From Aquitalea aquatilis (GTDB lineage Bacteria > Pseudomonadota > Gammaproteobacteria > Burkholderiales > Chromobacteriaceae), in contig NZ_CP039731.1 in NCBI RefSeq assembly GCF_005155025.1, positions 1,302,001 to 1,366,000 of the forward strand: a DNA stretch of 64,000 nt, written 5' to 3'. The translations under genes were made by a program, and so were the position numbers. Numbering within the stretch: the first letter of the stretch is position 1; the number at the start of each line of letters is the position of its first letter. Positions 1-9,082 of this stretch are shown here, piece after piece. The notes below the pieces were generated by a model that did no database searches, was not told where the DNA came from, and worked only from the letters and a program-made list of their open reading frames with translations.

Positions 1-618
1 ACAATACAAAAGGCATTGTAACGTCCCGGCTCTTGCCGGACCAGCCAGTCTGAACAATTGCTCGGCCATTTCACTGGATGTGATCACCATGGCGTCCGGC
101 GGGCCATCATCCAGCAGGCTCCAGTCAGGTGCGCCATCCACCCGCTGGTAGACCTCGGCCAGCGTCACCGTGGCACCGCGCTGGCGCAGGGTATCGGCCA
201 GCAGGGCACGGCCGCCCTGGCCACGCACGATCAGCCAGTGCTGGCCGGCGACATCAGCCAGCTGCGGCAGGGCCAGCAGGGCTTCGCTGTCGCTGCCTGC
301 CGTGGGAAACAGGATGTCCTGCCCGCTGAGCGTGGCCAGGCGGCGGGCGCTGGCCTGGCCGACACAGGCTAGCTGTGCCTTGAGTGGCTGTGCCTGCAGC
401 GTAGGCCAGGCCATGTCGATGGCGCTGGGGCTGACAAAAAACAGCCAGTCGGCCTGCGCGGCCTGCTGCGGCAGCTGGGCCAGCGCTTCCGGCTGCGGCT
501 GGATATCCATCACCGGAAAGGCCTGCCCCTGCCAGCCGGCAGCGGCCAATAGTTGCAGCAAGCGGCCGCTTTGCGCGGCCGGTCTGGCCACCAGAATGCG
601 GCGGCCAGCAGTTGTCAT
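1..618 (-). CDS. hemD: uroporphyrinogen-III synthase, C-terminus cut by window edge
   Basis: Reading leftward from the ATG at 616-618 gives 206 open codons with no stop before the window edge, starting [14 protein letters not shown] and continuing through a VITSSE segment. These match the two-lobed HemD fold, which closes and inverts ring D of hydroxymethylbilane to give uroporphyrinogen III in haem synthesis. The family is usually about 250 residues, so roughly 40-50 residues are missing. The start codon overlaps the hemC stop (ATGA), so the two genes are translationally coupled. The hemC-hemD order is conserved in many proteobacteria and supports the call, because HemD sequences themselves diverge strongly. 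Confidence 0.9.
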   Translation of the reverse strand, partial: MTTAGRRILVARPAAQSGRLLQLLAAAGWQGQAFPVMDIQPQPEALAQLPQQAAQADWLFFVSPSAIDMAWPTLQAQPLKAQLACVGQASARRLATLSGQDILFPTAGSDSEALLALPQLADVAGQHWLIVRGQGGRALLADTLRQRGATVTLAEVYQRVDGAPDWSLLDDGPPDAMVITSSEMAEQLFRLAGPARAGTLQCLLYC

Positions 619-1544
619 TGCTGGTCTTTCAGTACGGCGTCGATCAGCGGCTTGGCGCCATCATCCAGCAGGCGTTTGGCCACGGCACGGCCCAGCGATT
701 CGGCATACTGGCGCGGGGCGCTGGCGGCTGCGGTGAGCATGACCGAGCCATCCGGATGCGCCACAAAGCCGCCCAGGCTGATGACGTCGTCGCTGAGGGT
801 GGCAAACGCGCCCAGCGGCACCTGGCAGCTGCCGCCCAGTTCACGCGCCAGTGCGCGCTCGGCGCTGACACAGGCGTGGGTGTCCGGGTGGTTCAGCGGC
901 TGCAGCAGGGCCAGCATGTCGGCGCGGTCGGCACGGATTTCAATGCCCAGCGCACCCTGGCCTGCAGCCGGCAGGCTTTCCGACGGGGCGAGTTCTGACC
1001 GGATACGGTCGTGCAGCTCCAGGCGCTTGAGGCCGGCTGCCGCCAGAATGATGGCGTCGTACTCGCCTTCGTCCAGCTTGCGCAGGCGGGTTTGCACATT
1101 GCCGCGCAAGGGCTTGATCACCAGTTGCGGGTAGCGCGCGCGCAGCTGCGATTCGCGGCGCAGGCTGGAGGTGCCCACCACGCTGCCGGCCGGCAGCTCG
1201 GCCAGGCTGGCAAACTTGTTGGAAACAAAGGCATCGCGCGGGTCTTCGCGTTCGCAGATGGCGGCCAGGGCAAAGCCTTCCGGCAGCACCATGGGCACAT
1301 CCTTGATGGAGTGTACGGCCAGATCGGCACGGCCTTCGGCCAGCGCCACTTCCAGCTCTTTCACGAACAGGCCCTTGCCGCCGATCTTGGACAGGGTCTT
1401 GTCCAGGATCTGGTCGCCCTGGGTGGTCATGCCGAGGATTTCGACAGTAAGGTGCGGATACAGCGCTTGCAGGCGGGCCTGAATGTGTTCTGCCTGCCAC
1501 ATGGCGAGCCGGCTTTCGCGGCTGGCGATGACGATCTTGTCCAT
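615..1544 (-). CDS. hemC: porphobilinogen deaminase (hydroxymethylbilane synthase)
   Basis: The 309-residue product has the usual HemC length. It begins [17 protein letters not shown] and carries the substrate-binding [11 protein letters not shown] segment and the [13 protein letters not shown] motif, whose cysteine anchors the dipyrromethane cofactor. It polymerises four porphobilinogen units into hydroxymethylbilane in the cytosol. I chose the ATG at 1542-1544 because homologues start there and an AGGA lies about 9 bases upstream; the frame is open further upstream to 1586, but those residues are not family-like. It is the first gene of a hemC-hemD operon and is divergent from ppc. Confidence 0.96.
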   Translation of the reverse strand: MDKIVIASRESRLAMWQAEHIQARLQALYPHLTVEILGMTTQGDQILDKTLSKIGGKGLFVKELEVALAEGRADLAVHSIKDVPMVLPEGFALAAICEREDPRDAFVSNKFASLAELPAGSVVGTSSLRRESQLRARYPQLVIKPLRGNVQTRLRKLDEGEYDAIILAAAGLKRLELHDRIRSELAPSESLPAAGQGALGIEIRADRADMLALLQPLNHPDTHACVSAERALARELGGSCQVPLGAFATLSDDVISLGGFVAHPDGSVMLTAAASAPRQYAESLGRAVAKRLLDDGAKPLIDAVLKDQQ

Positions 1545-1892
1545 GAATTGCATTCCTGACGATGAATTTTCGTCCGATTCTAGCATGCAGGCATGGCAAC
1601 GCCCGGAGTCGGATCAAGGAAAACCAATTGGCCGGGTGGTGGTGGGCAAGGGTCAACCCCCGTTGCTGTTGTGCACAAAATGTGCGAAAAAAATCAGGAA
1701 AATTCGGTAATGAACACACTACAGCGGCAATGCTGCCTATGATGTTTGTTCGCCAGTCTGCTGAAGCCAGGTTGCAACCTGTCTTGAGAAGATTGCCATC
1801 CCATTCATACACAAGGCCGTCATCACGGTTCCGGTGCCATATGCACCGCAAGCGGACAAGCCGGCCAGACGATTCGACAAAGGAAACTGGAC
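1545..1892. promoter_or_regulatory. divergent hemC/ppc control region
   Basis: This 348-bp stretch without a gene separates two divergent transcription units and must hold both promoters. It is locally AT-rich around 1675-1720. A perfect 12-bp palindrome, AGGTTGCAACCT, lies at 1769-1780, 113 bp upstream of ppc, and could bind a dimeric regulator; nothing in the sequence says which. I could not assign -35/-10 boxes with confidence. Confidence 0.5.
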
Positions 1893-4592
1893 ATGACGGA
1901 GCTGGACAAGGATCTTCCCCTACGTGCCGACCTGGCGCGGCTGGACCGCCTGTTGGGCGAGGTATTGCATGCCCAGGAAGGCCCCGAGGTGTATCAGGAG
2001 GTCAAGGCCATTGCCGCGCGCACGCCGGAACAGCGCGCGCTGCCCTTGCCGGCCAGCTTGTCGCCCAAGGCCACCACCGCACTGGTGCGCGCCTGTGGCC
2101 TGTATGCGCAGCTGTTCAATATCGCGGAAGACCTGCACCACACCCGTCGTCGTCGTGCGCACCAGATTGCCGGCTCGCGTCCGCAGCAGGGCAGCCTGAA
2201 CCGGGCGCTGGCGCGGCTGAAGGAAGACGGCGTCAGCTTTGCCCAGCTGTCGGCAACGCTGCAGGATGCCTATGTCGGCGCCATCCTCACCGCCCATCCC
2301 ACCGAGGTACAGCGCCAGAGCGTGCTGGACGGCCACCGTGCTGTGCGCAAATTCCTCAGCCAGCTGGGTTCGCCTGACATCACTCCCGAAGAAGAAACCG
2401 AGCTGGACGGCAAGCTCAAGCGGGTGATCCTGTCCATGTGGCAAACCTCGGAAATCCGCCACTTCAAATTGTCGGTGGAAGATGAAATCAAGAACGGTGT
2501 GGCCTACCACCCGATGACTTTCTTCTCCGCCCTGCCACGGCTGTATCAGCGTCTGGGCAAGGAAGTCGAGGCGGCCTGGGGCCAGGTTCCGGCCCTGCCG
2601 CCGTTTATCCGTGTTGGCAGCTGGATTGGTGGCGACCGCGATGGCAACCCCAATGTCAACGCCTCGGTCTTGCGCCACGCCTTCACCCTGCAAGCCACCC
2701 AGGCTTTCGAACAATATCTGGCCGAACTGGCATCCCTGTACCGCGAGCTGTCGCTGTCCGAGCGCCATGTCGCCGTCAGCCCGGCCTTGCAGGCGCTGTC
2801 GGACCAGACGCCGGACAACAAAGAAAGCCGCGAGCAGGAACCCTACCGCCGCGCCTTGGCCACCATCGAAGCCCGCCTGCTGGGCAAGGCGGCCGAATTG
2901 GGGCTGGCGGTACGTGGCCGCTGGCCGGTGGGTGAGCCCTATCACGATATCTCGGCGTTTCAGGCCGACCTCGCCACCGTGGCTGATTCGCTTATCGCCC
3001 ATGGCAGCGACTTGCTGGCCGATGGCCGCCTGGCGCGCCTGCGTCGTGCGGTAGAGGTGTTCGGCTTCTTCCTGATGCCGGTGGACCTGCGCCAGTTTGC
3101 CGGCATGCACGAGGCAGTGGTGAGCGAGCTGTTTTCCAGTGCAGGGCTGGAGCATTACCCGGCACTGGACGAGGCGGCGCGCATCCGCGTGCTGCTGCGC
3201 GAACTGTCCACCCCGCGGCTGTTGTATTCACCGTATCTGAGTTACAGCGCCGACACCGAAAAAGAGCTGGCCATCTTCCGCGAAGCGGCGCTGATCCAGC
3301 AGCAATTCGGCAAGGAAGCCATCAGCCAGAGTATCATTTCCAATTGCGCCACCGTCAGCGACATCCTGTCGCTGGCGCTGATCCTGAAGGAAACCGGCTT
3401 GATCCGGCTGGAAAACGGCATGCCGGTGTCCACCATCAATGTGGTGCCGCTGTTCGAAACCATTGCCGACCTGGTGGCCGCCACCGACATCATGGACACG
3501 CTGTTTGCCCTGCCGTGGTACCAGTTGCTGCTGAAGAGCCGTGGCATGATGCAGGAAGTGATGCTGGGCTATTCCGACAGCAACAAGGACGGTGGTTATC
3601 TCACCAGCCAGTGGGAGTTGTACAAGGCCGAGCAGCGTCTGGTGCATAGCTTCGACAAGGCGGGCGTCAAGCTGCGCCTGTTCCACGGCCGTGGCGGCTC
3701 GGTAGGGCGTGGCGGTGGCCCGTCCTTCGAGGCCATCATGGCGCAGCCGGCTGGCAGCGTGGCCGGGCGCATCCGTATTACCGAGCAGGGCGAGGTGATT
3801 GCCTCCAAGTATTCCGATCCGGACATCGGCACCCGCAATCTGGAAGCGCTGGTGGCGGCCACACTGGAAGCCAGCCTCACCACTCACCCCAGCTGCGAAG
3901 CGGATGGCGAAGTATTCGACGAGCTGTCCGAAGCCGCGTTCAAGGCCTATCGCCAGCTGGTGGAAACCGAAGGCTTCATGCAGTACTTCCTGGAAGCCAC
4001 GCCGATCAATGCCATTGCCAAGCTGAATATCGGCAGCCGCCCGGCCTCGCGCAAGAGCCTTGCCTCCATCAAGGACCTGCGCGCCATTCCCTGGGTATTC
4101 TCCTGGTCGCAGTCGCGGGTGATGCTGCCGGGCTGGTTCGGTTTCGGCTCGGCCGTCGCCGGCTTCATCGCCCGCCATGGCGACGCCGGGCTGGCAAGGC
4201 TGCAGGGCCTGTACCGCACCTCGCCCTTCTTCCAGGTGATTCTGTCCAATATGGAACAGGTGCTGGCCAAGGCCGACCTGGGCATCGCCCGCCGCTTTGC
4301 CGGCCTGGTTGCCGACCGGGCGCTGGCCGAGCAGCTGTTTGGCCAGATTGAGGCCGAATGGCAGAAAACCCACGACGCCTTCTTCGCCATCAGCGGCCAG
4401 AGCAGCCTGTTGCAGCAAAACCCCACCCTGCATCGCAGCCTGGAAACCCGTCTGCCCTATCTGGATGCGCTCAACCTGCTGCAGGCTGATCTGTTGCAGC
4501 GCCTGCGCGAAAACCCGGACGATGCCGAAGCGTTGTACGCCATCCACCTCACCATCAACGGTACTTCTGCAGGCCTGCGTAACAGCGGTTGA
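1893..4592 (+). CDS. ppc: phosphoenolpyruvate carboxylase
   Basis: The 899-residue protein matches the family length. It carries the AHPTEVQRQ segment with the catalytic histidine, GYSDSNKDGG, the glycine-rich RGGSVGRGGG loop, and the C-terminal signature ending in NGTSAGLRNSG. It adds bicarbonate to phosphoenolpyruvate to make oxaloacetate, refilling the TCA cycle. The ATG at 1893 follows an AAGGAAACTGG ribosome site. It is monocistronic, ending at a strong hairpin 28 bp downstream. In an organism that feeds glucose through the Entner-Doudoroff route encoded at 33.9-42.4 kb, PEPC is a natural anaplerotic partner. Confidence 0.98.
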   Translation: MTELDKDLPLRADLARLDRLLGEVLHAQEGPEVYQEVKAIAARTPEQRALPLPASLSPKATTALVRACGLYAQLFNIAEDLHHTRRRRAHQIAGSRPQQGSLNRALARLKEDGVSFAQLSATLQDAYVGAILTAHPTEVQRQSVLDGHRAVRKFLSQLGSPDITPEEETELDGKLKRVILSMWQTSEIRHFKLSVEDEIKNGVAYHPMTFFSALPRLYQRLGKEVEAAWGQVPALPPFIRVGSWIGGDRDGNPNVNASVLRHAFTLQATQAFEQYLAELASLYRELSLSERHVAVSPALQALSDQTPDNKESREQEPYRRALATIEARLLGKAAELGLAVRGRWPVGEPYHDISAFQADLATVADSLIAHGSDLLADGRLARLRRAVEVFGFFLMPVDLRQFAGMHEAVVSELFSSAGLEHYPALDEAARIRVLLRELSTPRLLYSPYLSYSADTEKELAIFREAALIQQQFGKEAISQSIISNCATVSDILSLALILKETGLIRLENGMPVSTINVVPLFETIADLVAATDIMDTLFALPWYQLLLKSRGMMQEVMLGYSDSNKDGGYLTSQWELYKAEQRLVHSFDKAGVKLRLFHGRGGSVGRGGGPSFEAIMAQPAGSVAGRIRITEQGEVIASKYSDPDIGTRNLEALVAATLEASLTTHPSCEADGEVFDELSEAAFKAYRQLVETEGFMQYFLEATPINAIAKLNIGSRPASRKSLASIKDLRAIPWVFSWSQSRVMLPGWFGFGSAVAGFIARHGDAGLARLQGLYRTSPFFQVILSNMEQVLAKADLGIARRFAGLVADRALAEQLFGQIEAEWQKTHDAFFAISGQSSLLQQNPTLHRSLETRLPYLDALNLLQADLLQRLRENPDDAEALYAIHLTINGTSAGLRNSG

Positions 4593-4615
4593 GCTGTCGT
4601 TTCGGTAGAAAATGA

Positions 4616-4646
4616 CAAAACCGCCACTCTCGCGTGGCGGTTTTTC
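4616..4646 (+). terminator. ppc terminator
   Basis: CCGCCAC (4621-4627) pairs with GTGGCGG (4634-4640) and is followed by TTTTT. This is a canonical intrinsic terminator just after the ppc stop. Confidence 0.88.
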
Positions 4647-4945
4647 TTTGGCGGGGCACTGACATCTGCAGATCGTTATGACCGGCGGAGCTTGGCGACG
4701 GGCTGCTGCATTTTCTTTTTTTACATACCGAAAATGTATGCCCTGGCCCTTATCCCATCCCTAGCCGGGGCGAATTTTCCTTTTTGCCCAGCGGCCGGCG
4801 TCAGCTGCTTGTGCAACTGATCCGGCGACACCCATTCTGGGGGAAAGTTGTCCGCCCGATGACGACTCCTGTCTGGTTGTGCTGGCTGCATACTGCGGCG
4901 CGACCCATATTGTTCCACTGCCTCCGTCACAGGAAGGAGCAAGTA
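4647..4945 (+). promoter_or_regulatory. upstream region of the gluconate dehydrogenase operon
   Basis: About 300 bp without a gene lies between the ppc terminator and the operon start. An AGGAAGGAG ribosome site ends six bases before the ATG at 4946. An A/T-rich segment near 4710-4740 is the best promoter candidate, but no clear operator or second gene is visible. Confidence 0.4.
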
Positions 4946-5716
4946 ATGACCGCCCCTGTCGATTTGCCCCCCGCTAATGAGCCGCAAACGTCTCGTCGCC
5001 TTTTCCTCAAACAGCTGGCCGCTGCCTCCGGCAGCCTGCCGCTGGCGGGTGGCAGTGCCGCTGCCCTGCTGCTGCCAGGGCAGGATGCCCTTGCCGCCAA
5101 CTCGGCCAGCGCCAGCCCACCAATCAATACGGTCTATGGCTATGCCAGTTTCAGCCCGGATGAAGCGGCGTTTGTCGAAGCGCTGGTCAACCTGATGTGC
5201 CCGGCCGACCCTCTCACGCCCAATGGCGTGGATTGTGGCTTGGCCATTTATATCGACCGCCAGCTGGCTGGTAGTTTTGGCCAGGGTGCCAAGCGTTATA
5301 TGGCTGGCCCTTTCCTGCAGGGGGCGCCGCAGAGTGGCCCACAACTGCCACTGACGCCGGAGCAATATTTCAAGGCAGGCGTAGCAGAGGCCGACCGTGC
5401 AGCCCTGCGCTTGCATGGCCAATTATTCGACGCGCTTGCTCCGGCCCAGGCCGATGCCTTCTTGCAGCGCCTGGCTGGCGGTGCGGTGGATGGGGAGCAG
5501 CTGGCACTGGACCACTGGTTTAACGATCTGGTGTATCCGCTGTTCACCGAGGCCTGTTTTGCCGATCCACTCTACGGCGGCAATGTCGGCATGGTGTTCT
5601 GGAAAATGATTGGCTATCCCGGCCTGCCCGCCACGCATGCGCTGGATGTGGTGAATTATCTGGGCAAACCCTATCCGGGACGTGCCACGCCCAAATCGAT
5701 TGCAGATTTCAGCTAA
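4946..5716 (+). CDS. gluconate 2-dehydrogenase gamma-type subunit (Tat-exported)
   Basis: The 256-residue product starts with a Tat signal (SRRLFLKQL, arginines 17-18), then an Ala/Leu-rich stretch ending near ALA. The remainder fits the gluconate 2-dehydrogenase subunit 3 family, with PYPGRATPKS near the C-terminus. In characterised enzymes this small subunit escorts the signal-less flavoprotein through the Tat system into the periplasm. The start follows AGGAAGGAG. It is the first gene of a three-gene operon, with the flavoprotein 10 bp downstream. Substrate identity (gluconate or a related sugar acid or polyol) is inferred from family and context. Confidence 0.85.
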   Translation: MTAPVDLPPANEPQTSRRLFLKQLAAASGSLPLAGGSAAALLLPGQDALAANSASASPPINTVYGYASFSPDEAAFVEALVNLMCPADPLTPNGVDCGLAIYIDRQLAGSFGQGAKRYMAGPFLQGAPQSGPQLPLTPEQYFKAGVAEADRAALRLHGQLFDALAPAQADAFLQRLAGGAVDGEQLALDHWFNDLVYPLFTEACFADPLYGGNVGMVFWKMIGYPGLPATHALDVVNYLGKPYPGRATPKSIADFS

Positions 5717-5726
5717 GGAGGCCGGC

Positions 5727-7484
5727 ATGAAAACACGTGCAAGCAAGACGGTGGTGATTGTCGGCGGTGGTCTTACGGCGGGGCTGATTGCCCGCCAGTT
5801 GACGGCCAAGGGCTGCGAGGTACTGGTGCTGGAGCGCGGTGGGGATCACCGCAAGGGCCCGGAATCCAGCCTGCCCAACCAGCGTGACGAGCTGCGCTGG
5901 GCGGTGCGCCAGGGGCTGATGCAGGACTGGTCGCGCGAAACTTACACGCTGCGCCATCAGTCCGGCCAGACTGCCTTGCCGGTGCGCTGGATGGAGTCCT
6001 TCCTGCCGGGCCAGGGGCTGGGTGGGGCTGGCAACCACTGGAATGGCCACCTGTATCGCTGGGCAGAATATGACCCGCAACTGCGCAGCCACACTATCCA
6101 GCGTTATGGCAAGCAGGCCATTCCGGCCGACATGCCGTTGCAGGACTGGGGGGTGAGCTACGCCGAGATGGAGCCCTACCACGATCTGTTCGAGCGCTTG
6201 TTTGGTCTGTCTGGGAAGGCGGGTAACATCAAGGGCCAAAAACAGGAGGGTGGCAACCCATTTGAAGCAGCGCGGCGAGGTGAGTACCCGCAAGCACCTT
6301 TGCATATTCTGGAGTCGGGCCAGGTATTCAAAACCGCCTGCGAAAAACTGGGCTATCACCCGTTTCCGCAAGCCGCGGCCAACTCTTCCGGTGCGTATAC
6401 CAATCCGGATGGGCAGAAACTGGGGCAGTGCCAGTACTGCGGTCATTGCGAGCGTTTCATCTGCGAAGCCAATGCCAAGGGTTCGCCACAGGTGCTGCTC
6501 TATCCCATGCTGCGCCAGCGCAAGAGTTTCGAAGTCCGACTCAATACCCAGGTACTCGGGCTGCGTTACGACAGTCACGGCAAGCGGGCCACGGCCGTGC
6601 ATTGTCTGGATTTGCTCACCGGGGAGGAGTACGAACAGCCGGCCGAGGTAGTGGTGCTGGCGGCCTTTACCATGAGCAATACCCAGTTGCTGCTGCACAG
6701 CAAGATCGGCAAGCCTTACGACCCGGTCAGCAACAGCGGTGTGGTGGGCAAGAATTTCTGCTATCAGGTGAACGCCGGGGTGGATCTGTTCTTCAAGGAC
6801 AAATGGTTCAATCCCTACCTGGCCAGCGGCAGCACCCAGATGGTGATCGACGATTTCAACAACGATAACTTCGACCACACCGGGCTGGGCTTTCTGGGTG
6901 GTGCCACCATTCAGGGCTGGCAGTTTGGCGGCCGGCCAATCAAGAGCCGACGCGTGCCTGATGGCACACCACGCTGGGGGACTGCCTGGAAACAGGCCAA
7001 TGCCGACTGGTATGCCCACTCCATGTCGCTGGGCATCGAGGGCAGCTGCTACCCCAATCGTGGCAATTACCTCAGCCTGGACCCCACCTATCGTGATGTA
7101 TTCGGCCGGCCGCTGGTGCGCATGACCTTCGACTTCCGCGACAACGAGCAAAAAATGGCCCGTTTCGTCAGTGGCAAGATGATGGAGATTGCCAACGCCT
7201 GCGGTGCCGACCAAGTGGGCAGGTTGCAGCCGCTGATTACGCCGTTTGACAGCCGTCTCTACCAGACCACCCATATCGTGGGCGGCACCATCATGGGCGA
7301 GTCAGCGCATAACAGCGTGGTGTCACCCCATCTGCAGCACTGGGATGCCCATAACCTGTTTGTCGTGGGCGCATCGGTCTATCCACACAACTCCGGCTAC
7401 AACCCTACCGGCCCGCTGGCGGCACTGGCCCTGCGTCTGGGTGACGATCTGCTGCGTTATCTGCAACGCCCTGGTCGCTTGTAA
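5727..7484 (+). CDS. GMC oxidoreductase, gluconate 2-dehydrogenase-type flavoprotein subunit
   Basis: The 585-residue protein has an N-terminal FAD-binding motif (VVIVGGGLTAG, residues 9-19), a GGAGNHWNGH segment near the flavin, a cysteine-rich CQYCGHCERFIC segment typical of GADH/FAD-GDH catalytic subunits, and the C-terminal GMC block YNPTGPLAALALRLGDDLL. It would oxidise the C2 hydroxyl of gluconate or a similar sugar acid in the periplasm and pass electrons to a cytochrome c. There is no signal peptide, consistent with export alongside the Tat-bearing gamma subunit encoded just upstream. A TAAGGAG site precedes the ATG at 5727. Exact substrate is uncertain. Confidence 0.86.
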   Translation: MKTRASKTVVIVGGGLTAGLIARQLTAKGCEVLVLERGGDHRKGPESSLPNQRDELRWAVRQGLMQDWSRETYTLRHQSGQTALPVRWMESFLPGQGLGGAGNHWNGHLYRWAEYDPQLRSHTIQRYGKQAIPADMPLQDWGVSYAEMEPYHDLFERLFGLSGKAGNIKGQKQEGGNPFEAARRGEYPQAPLHILESGQVFKTACEKLGYHPFPQAAANSSGAYTNPDGQKLGQCQYCGHCERFICEANAKGSPQVLLYPMLRQRKSFEVRLNTQVLGLRYDSHGKRATAVHCLDLLTGEEYEQPAEVVVLAAFTMSNTQLLLHSKIGKPYDPVSNSGVVGKNFCYQVNAGVDLFFKDKWFNPYLASGSTQMVIDDFNNDNFDHTGLGFLGGATIQGWQFGGRPIKSRRVPDGTPRWGTAWKQANADWYAHSMSLGIEGSCYPNRGNYLSLDPTYRDVFGRPLVRMTFDFRDNEQKMARFVSGKMMEIANACGADQVGRLQPLITPFDSRLYQTTHIVGGTIMGESAHNSVVSPHLQHWDAHNLFVVGASVYPHNSGYNPTGPLAALALRLGDDLLRYLQRPGRL

Positions 7485-7536
7485 TGTCATCGGGCTGCCC
7501 GCAGGGCGCAGCCCTTGTCCACAGAAGGAGATTCCA

Positions 7537-7893
7537 ATGCGTACCATTTTGTTGGCGACTGGCCTGCTATTGCTTTCCTTGCCCGTCTTTGCCGATAGCC
7601 CGGCTACTGCACCGGCTGCCTTTGCGCAGTGCGCCGCCTGTCACAGCGTGAACGGTAGCAATGGTGTCGGCCCCAGCCTGAAAGGGATTATCGGACGCAA
7701 GGTCGGTAGCTCCCCGGGCTTTCGTTACAGCCGCGCCATGAAAACCCTGGGCAAGAGTTGGGACAAGGCCTTGTTGTCCGCCTATCTGGCCAATCCGCAG
7801 CAAGCAGTACCCGGCAATGTGATGCCGTTTGCCGGCGTGCCGGATGCCGGCCAGCGTGCCGCCATTGTCAATTATCTGGCAACACTGCAATGA
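7537..7893 (+). CDS. small monohaem c-type cytochrome
   Basis: The 118-residue product has a Sec signal peptide (MRTILLATG to VFA), one CAACH haem-binding motif and a distal methionine in NVMPFAGV, so it is a class I cytochrome c. AGAAGGAG precedes the ATG. It is third in the operon and probably accepts electrons from the dehydrogenase. This differs from well-studied gluconate and sorbitol dehydrogenases, whose cytochrome subunit is a triheme membrane-anchored protein of more than 400 residues. Here the protein appears soluble, with no membrane segment after signal cleavage. Confidence 0.87.
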   Translation: MRTILLATGLLLLSLPVFADSPATAPAAFAQCAACHSVNGSNGVGPSLKGIIGRKVGSSPGFRYSRAMKTLGKSWDKALLSAYLANPQQAVPGNVMPFAGVPDAGQRAAIVNYLATLQ

Positions 7894-7896
7894 GAT

Positions 7897-7932
7897 GGGT
7901 CCGTCAGATTACTGACGGACCCTTAATTTATT
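7897..7932. terminator. bidirectional terminator between cytochrome and binding-protein genes
   Basis: GGGTCCGTCAG (7897-7907) and CTGACGGACCC (7912-7922) form a perfect 11-bp stem with an ATTA loop, followed by TTAATTTATTT. It starts three bases after the cytochrome stop and lies just beyond the end of the convergent minus-strand gene. Confidence 0.85.
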
Positions 7933-8968
7933 TACGCCCAACCCAGCTATTGAAACGCTGTTCCAGCGATTCGCCATGGTCGATCCAGAAGCGGTAATCC
8001 AACGCCAGCGCCGTGCGCTGGTTTTGTGGGGCACTGGGCAGGTCGGCCAGTGCCGCCGGTGATAGCTGGGTCAGCGCCTTGTTATTGGTGGGGCCGTAGG
8101 CAATCTGCTCGGCAAACCGTTTCTGCTGGCTGGAACGGCTGGCGAGGCTGATAAAACGCAGTGCAGCTGCCTTGTTAGACGAGCCTTTGGGAATGGCCCA
8201 GTAATCCATTTCGTAGATGTTGTTGAGCCACACCGCTCGCAAATTGCGTCCTTCCTTGCGGGCATTGCTAATGCGTCCGTTATAGGCCGTGCTCATCACC
8301 ACATCACCCGCCAACAGATACTGGGCGGGCTGGGCTCCAGCTTCCCACCATTGGATGAATGGTTTGATCTGGTCCAGTTTTTTGAAGGCGCGCTCGACGC
8401 CGGCAGCAGAGGATAGCGTCTGGTAGACCTTGTCTGGGCTGACACCGTCCGCCATCAGGGCAATTTCCAGCGTGTATTGCGCGCCACGGCGCATGGCACG
8501 CTTGCCGGGAAAACGCTTGGTATCCCAGAAGTCCTGCCAGTGTCGCGGTGCGGTTTTCAGTTTGTCGGCGTTATAGGCCAGCAGGGTGGAGGAGATGAAC
8601 ATGCCCATGGCACAGGGCTGCATGGTTTCCGGTAGAAAATCGGCTTTATTGCCAAACAGCTTGCTGTCCAGGCGCTCGAATAAGCCCTCATCACAGCCTC
8701 GGCCTTGTAGGGTTGCATCCACTTCCACCACATCCCAGCTGACATTGCGGCTATCCACCATGGCCTTGATCTTGGCCGCTTCGCCATTCCAGGTGCTTGG
8801 GATGACGCGCAAGGATGTTTCCTGCTGGAAGGGTTGGTAATAGGCCGTGACTTGTGCGTCCTTATTGGTGCCGCCGTAGGACACGACAACCAGATCGCGG
8901 GCAAGAGCGGGCAGACTGCACAGGGCGAGTAGGCTGGCTAGCACGCGGCGGTGGTAAATACTCAACAT
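7928..8968 (-). CDS. ABC transporter substrate-binding protein, PotD/PotF type
   Basis: The 346-residue protein has a signal peptide (MLSIYHRRVLASLL to ALA) and then DLVVVSYGGTNKDAQ, the typical opening of family 1 solute-binding proteins for spermidine, putrescine and related compounds. Later segments such as MSTAYNGRI and DYWAIPKGSSNK fit that family. It would bind its ligand in the periplasm. The start at 8966-8968 follows GGAGGAG. No permease or ATPase partner is adjacent, so it is an orphan binding protein here. The XRE-cupin regulator just upstream on the same strand suggests polyamine or amine control, but the ligand is inference. Confidence 0.82.
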   Translation of the reverse strand: MLSIYHRRVLASLLALCSLPALARDLVVVSYGGTNKDAQVTAYYQPFQQETSLRVIPSTWNGEAAKIKAMVDSRNVSWDVVEVDATLQGRGCDEGLFERLDSKLFGNKADFLPETMQPCAMGMFISSTLLAYNADKLKTAPRHWQDFWDTKRFPGKRAMRRGAQYTLEIALMADGVSPDKVYQTLSSAAGVERAFKKLDQIKPFIQWWEAGAQPAQYLLAGDVVMSTAYNGRISNARKEGRNLRAVWLNNIYEMDYWAIPKGSSNKAAALRFISLASRSSQQKRFAEQIAYGPTNNKALTQLSPAALADLPSAPQNQRTALALDYRFWIDHGESLEQRFNSWVGRK

Positions 8969-9082
8969 GACATCTCCTCCTGTTATGTCCGGCAACTTCC
9001 CTTGACGGATGCCGGTGTTGTGTGTTCCAGGAGTTTATGTCTTATTAAAAAAATATAAAATAAATTTTAGTATGTATAAAAA
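8969..9082 (-). promoter_or_regulatory. AT-rich promoter region of the binding-protein gene
   Basis: This 114-bp gap contains an unusually A/T-rich block (9040-9082), in strong contrast to its GC-rich surroundings. It probably holds the promoter for the solute-binding protein gene and perhaps a site for the neighbouring regulator. No inverted repeat is clear enough to name. Confidence 0.45.

Noticed and set aside
1920-4547. Long open frames on the minus strand opposite ppc (411 and 439 codons)
   Set aside because: They mirror ppc codon structure, lack family resemblance and ribosome sites, and are expected shadows in GC-rich DNA.
5709-7274. 521-codon minus-strand frame opposite the GMC dehydrogenase gene
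   Set aside because: Antisense shadow: the composition is rich in His, Gln and Gly with no recognisable domain, and the plus-strand gene is unambiguous.
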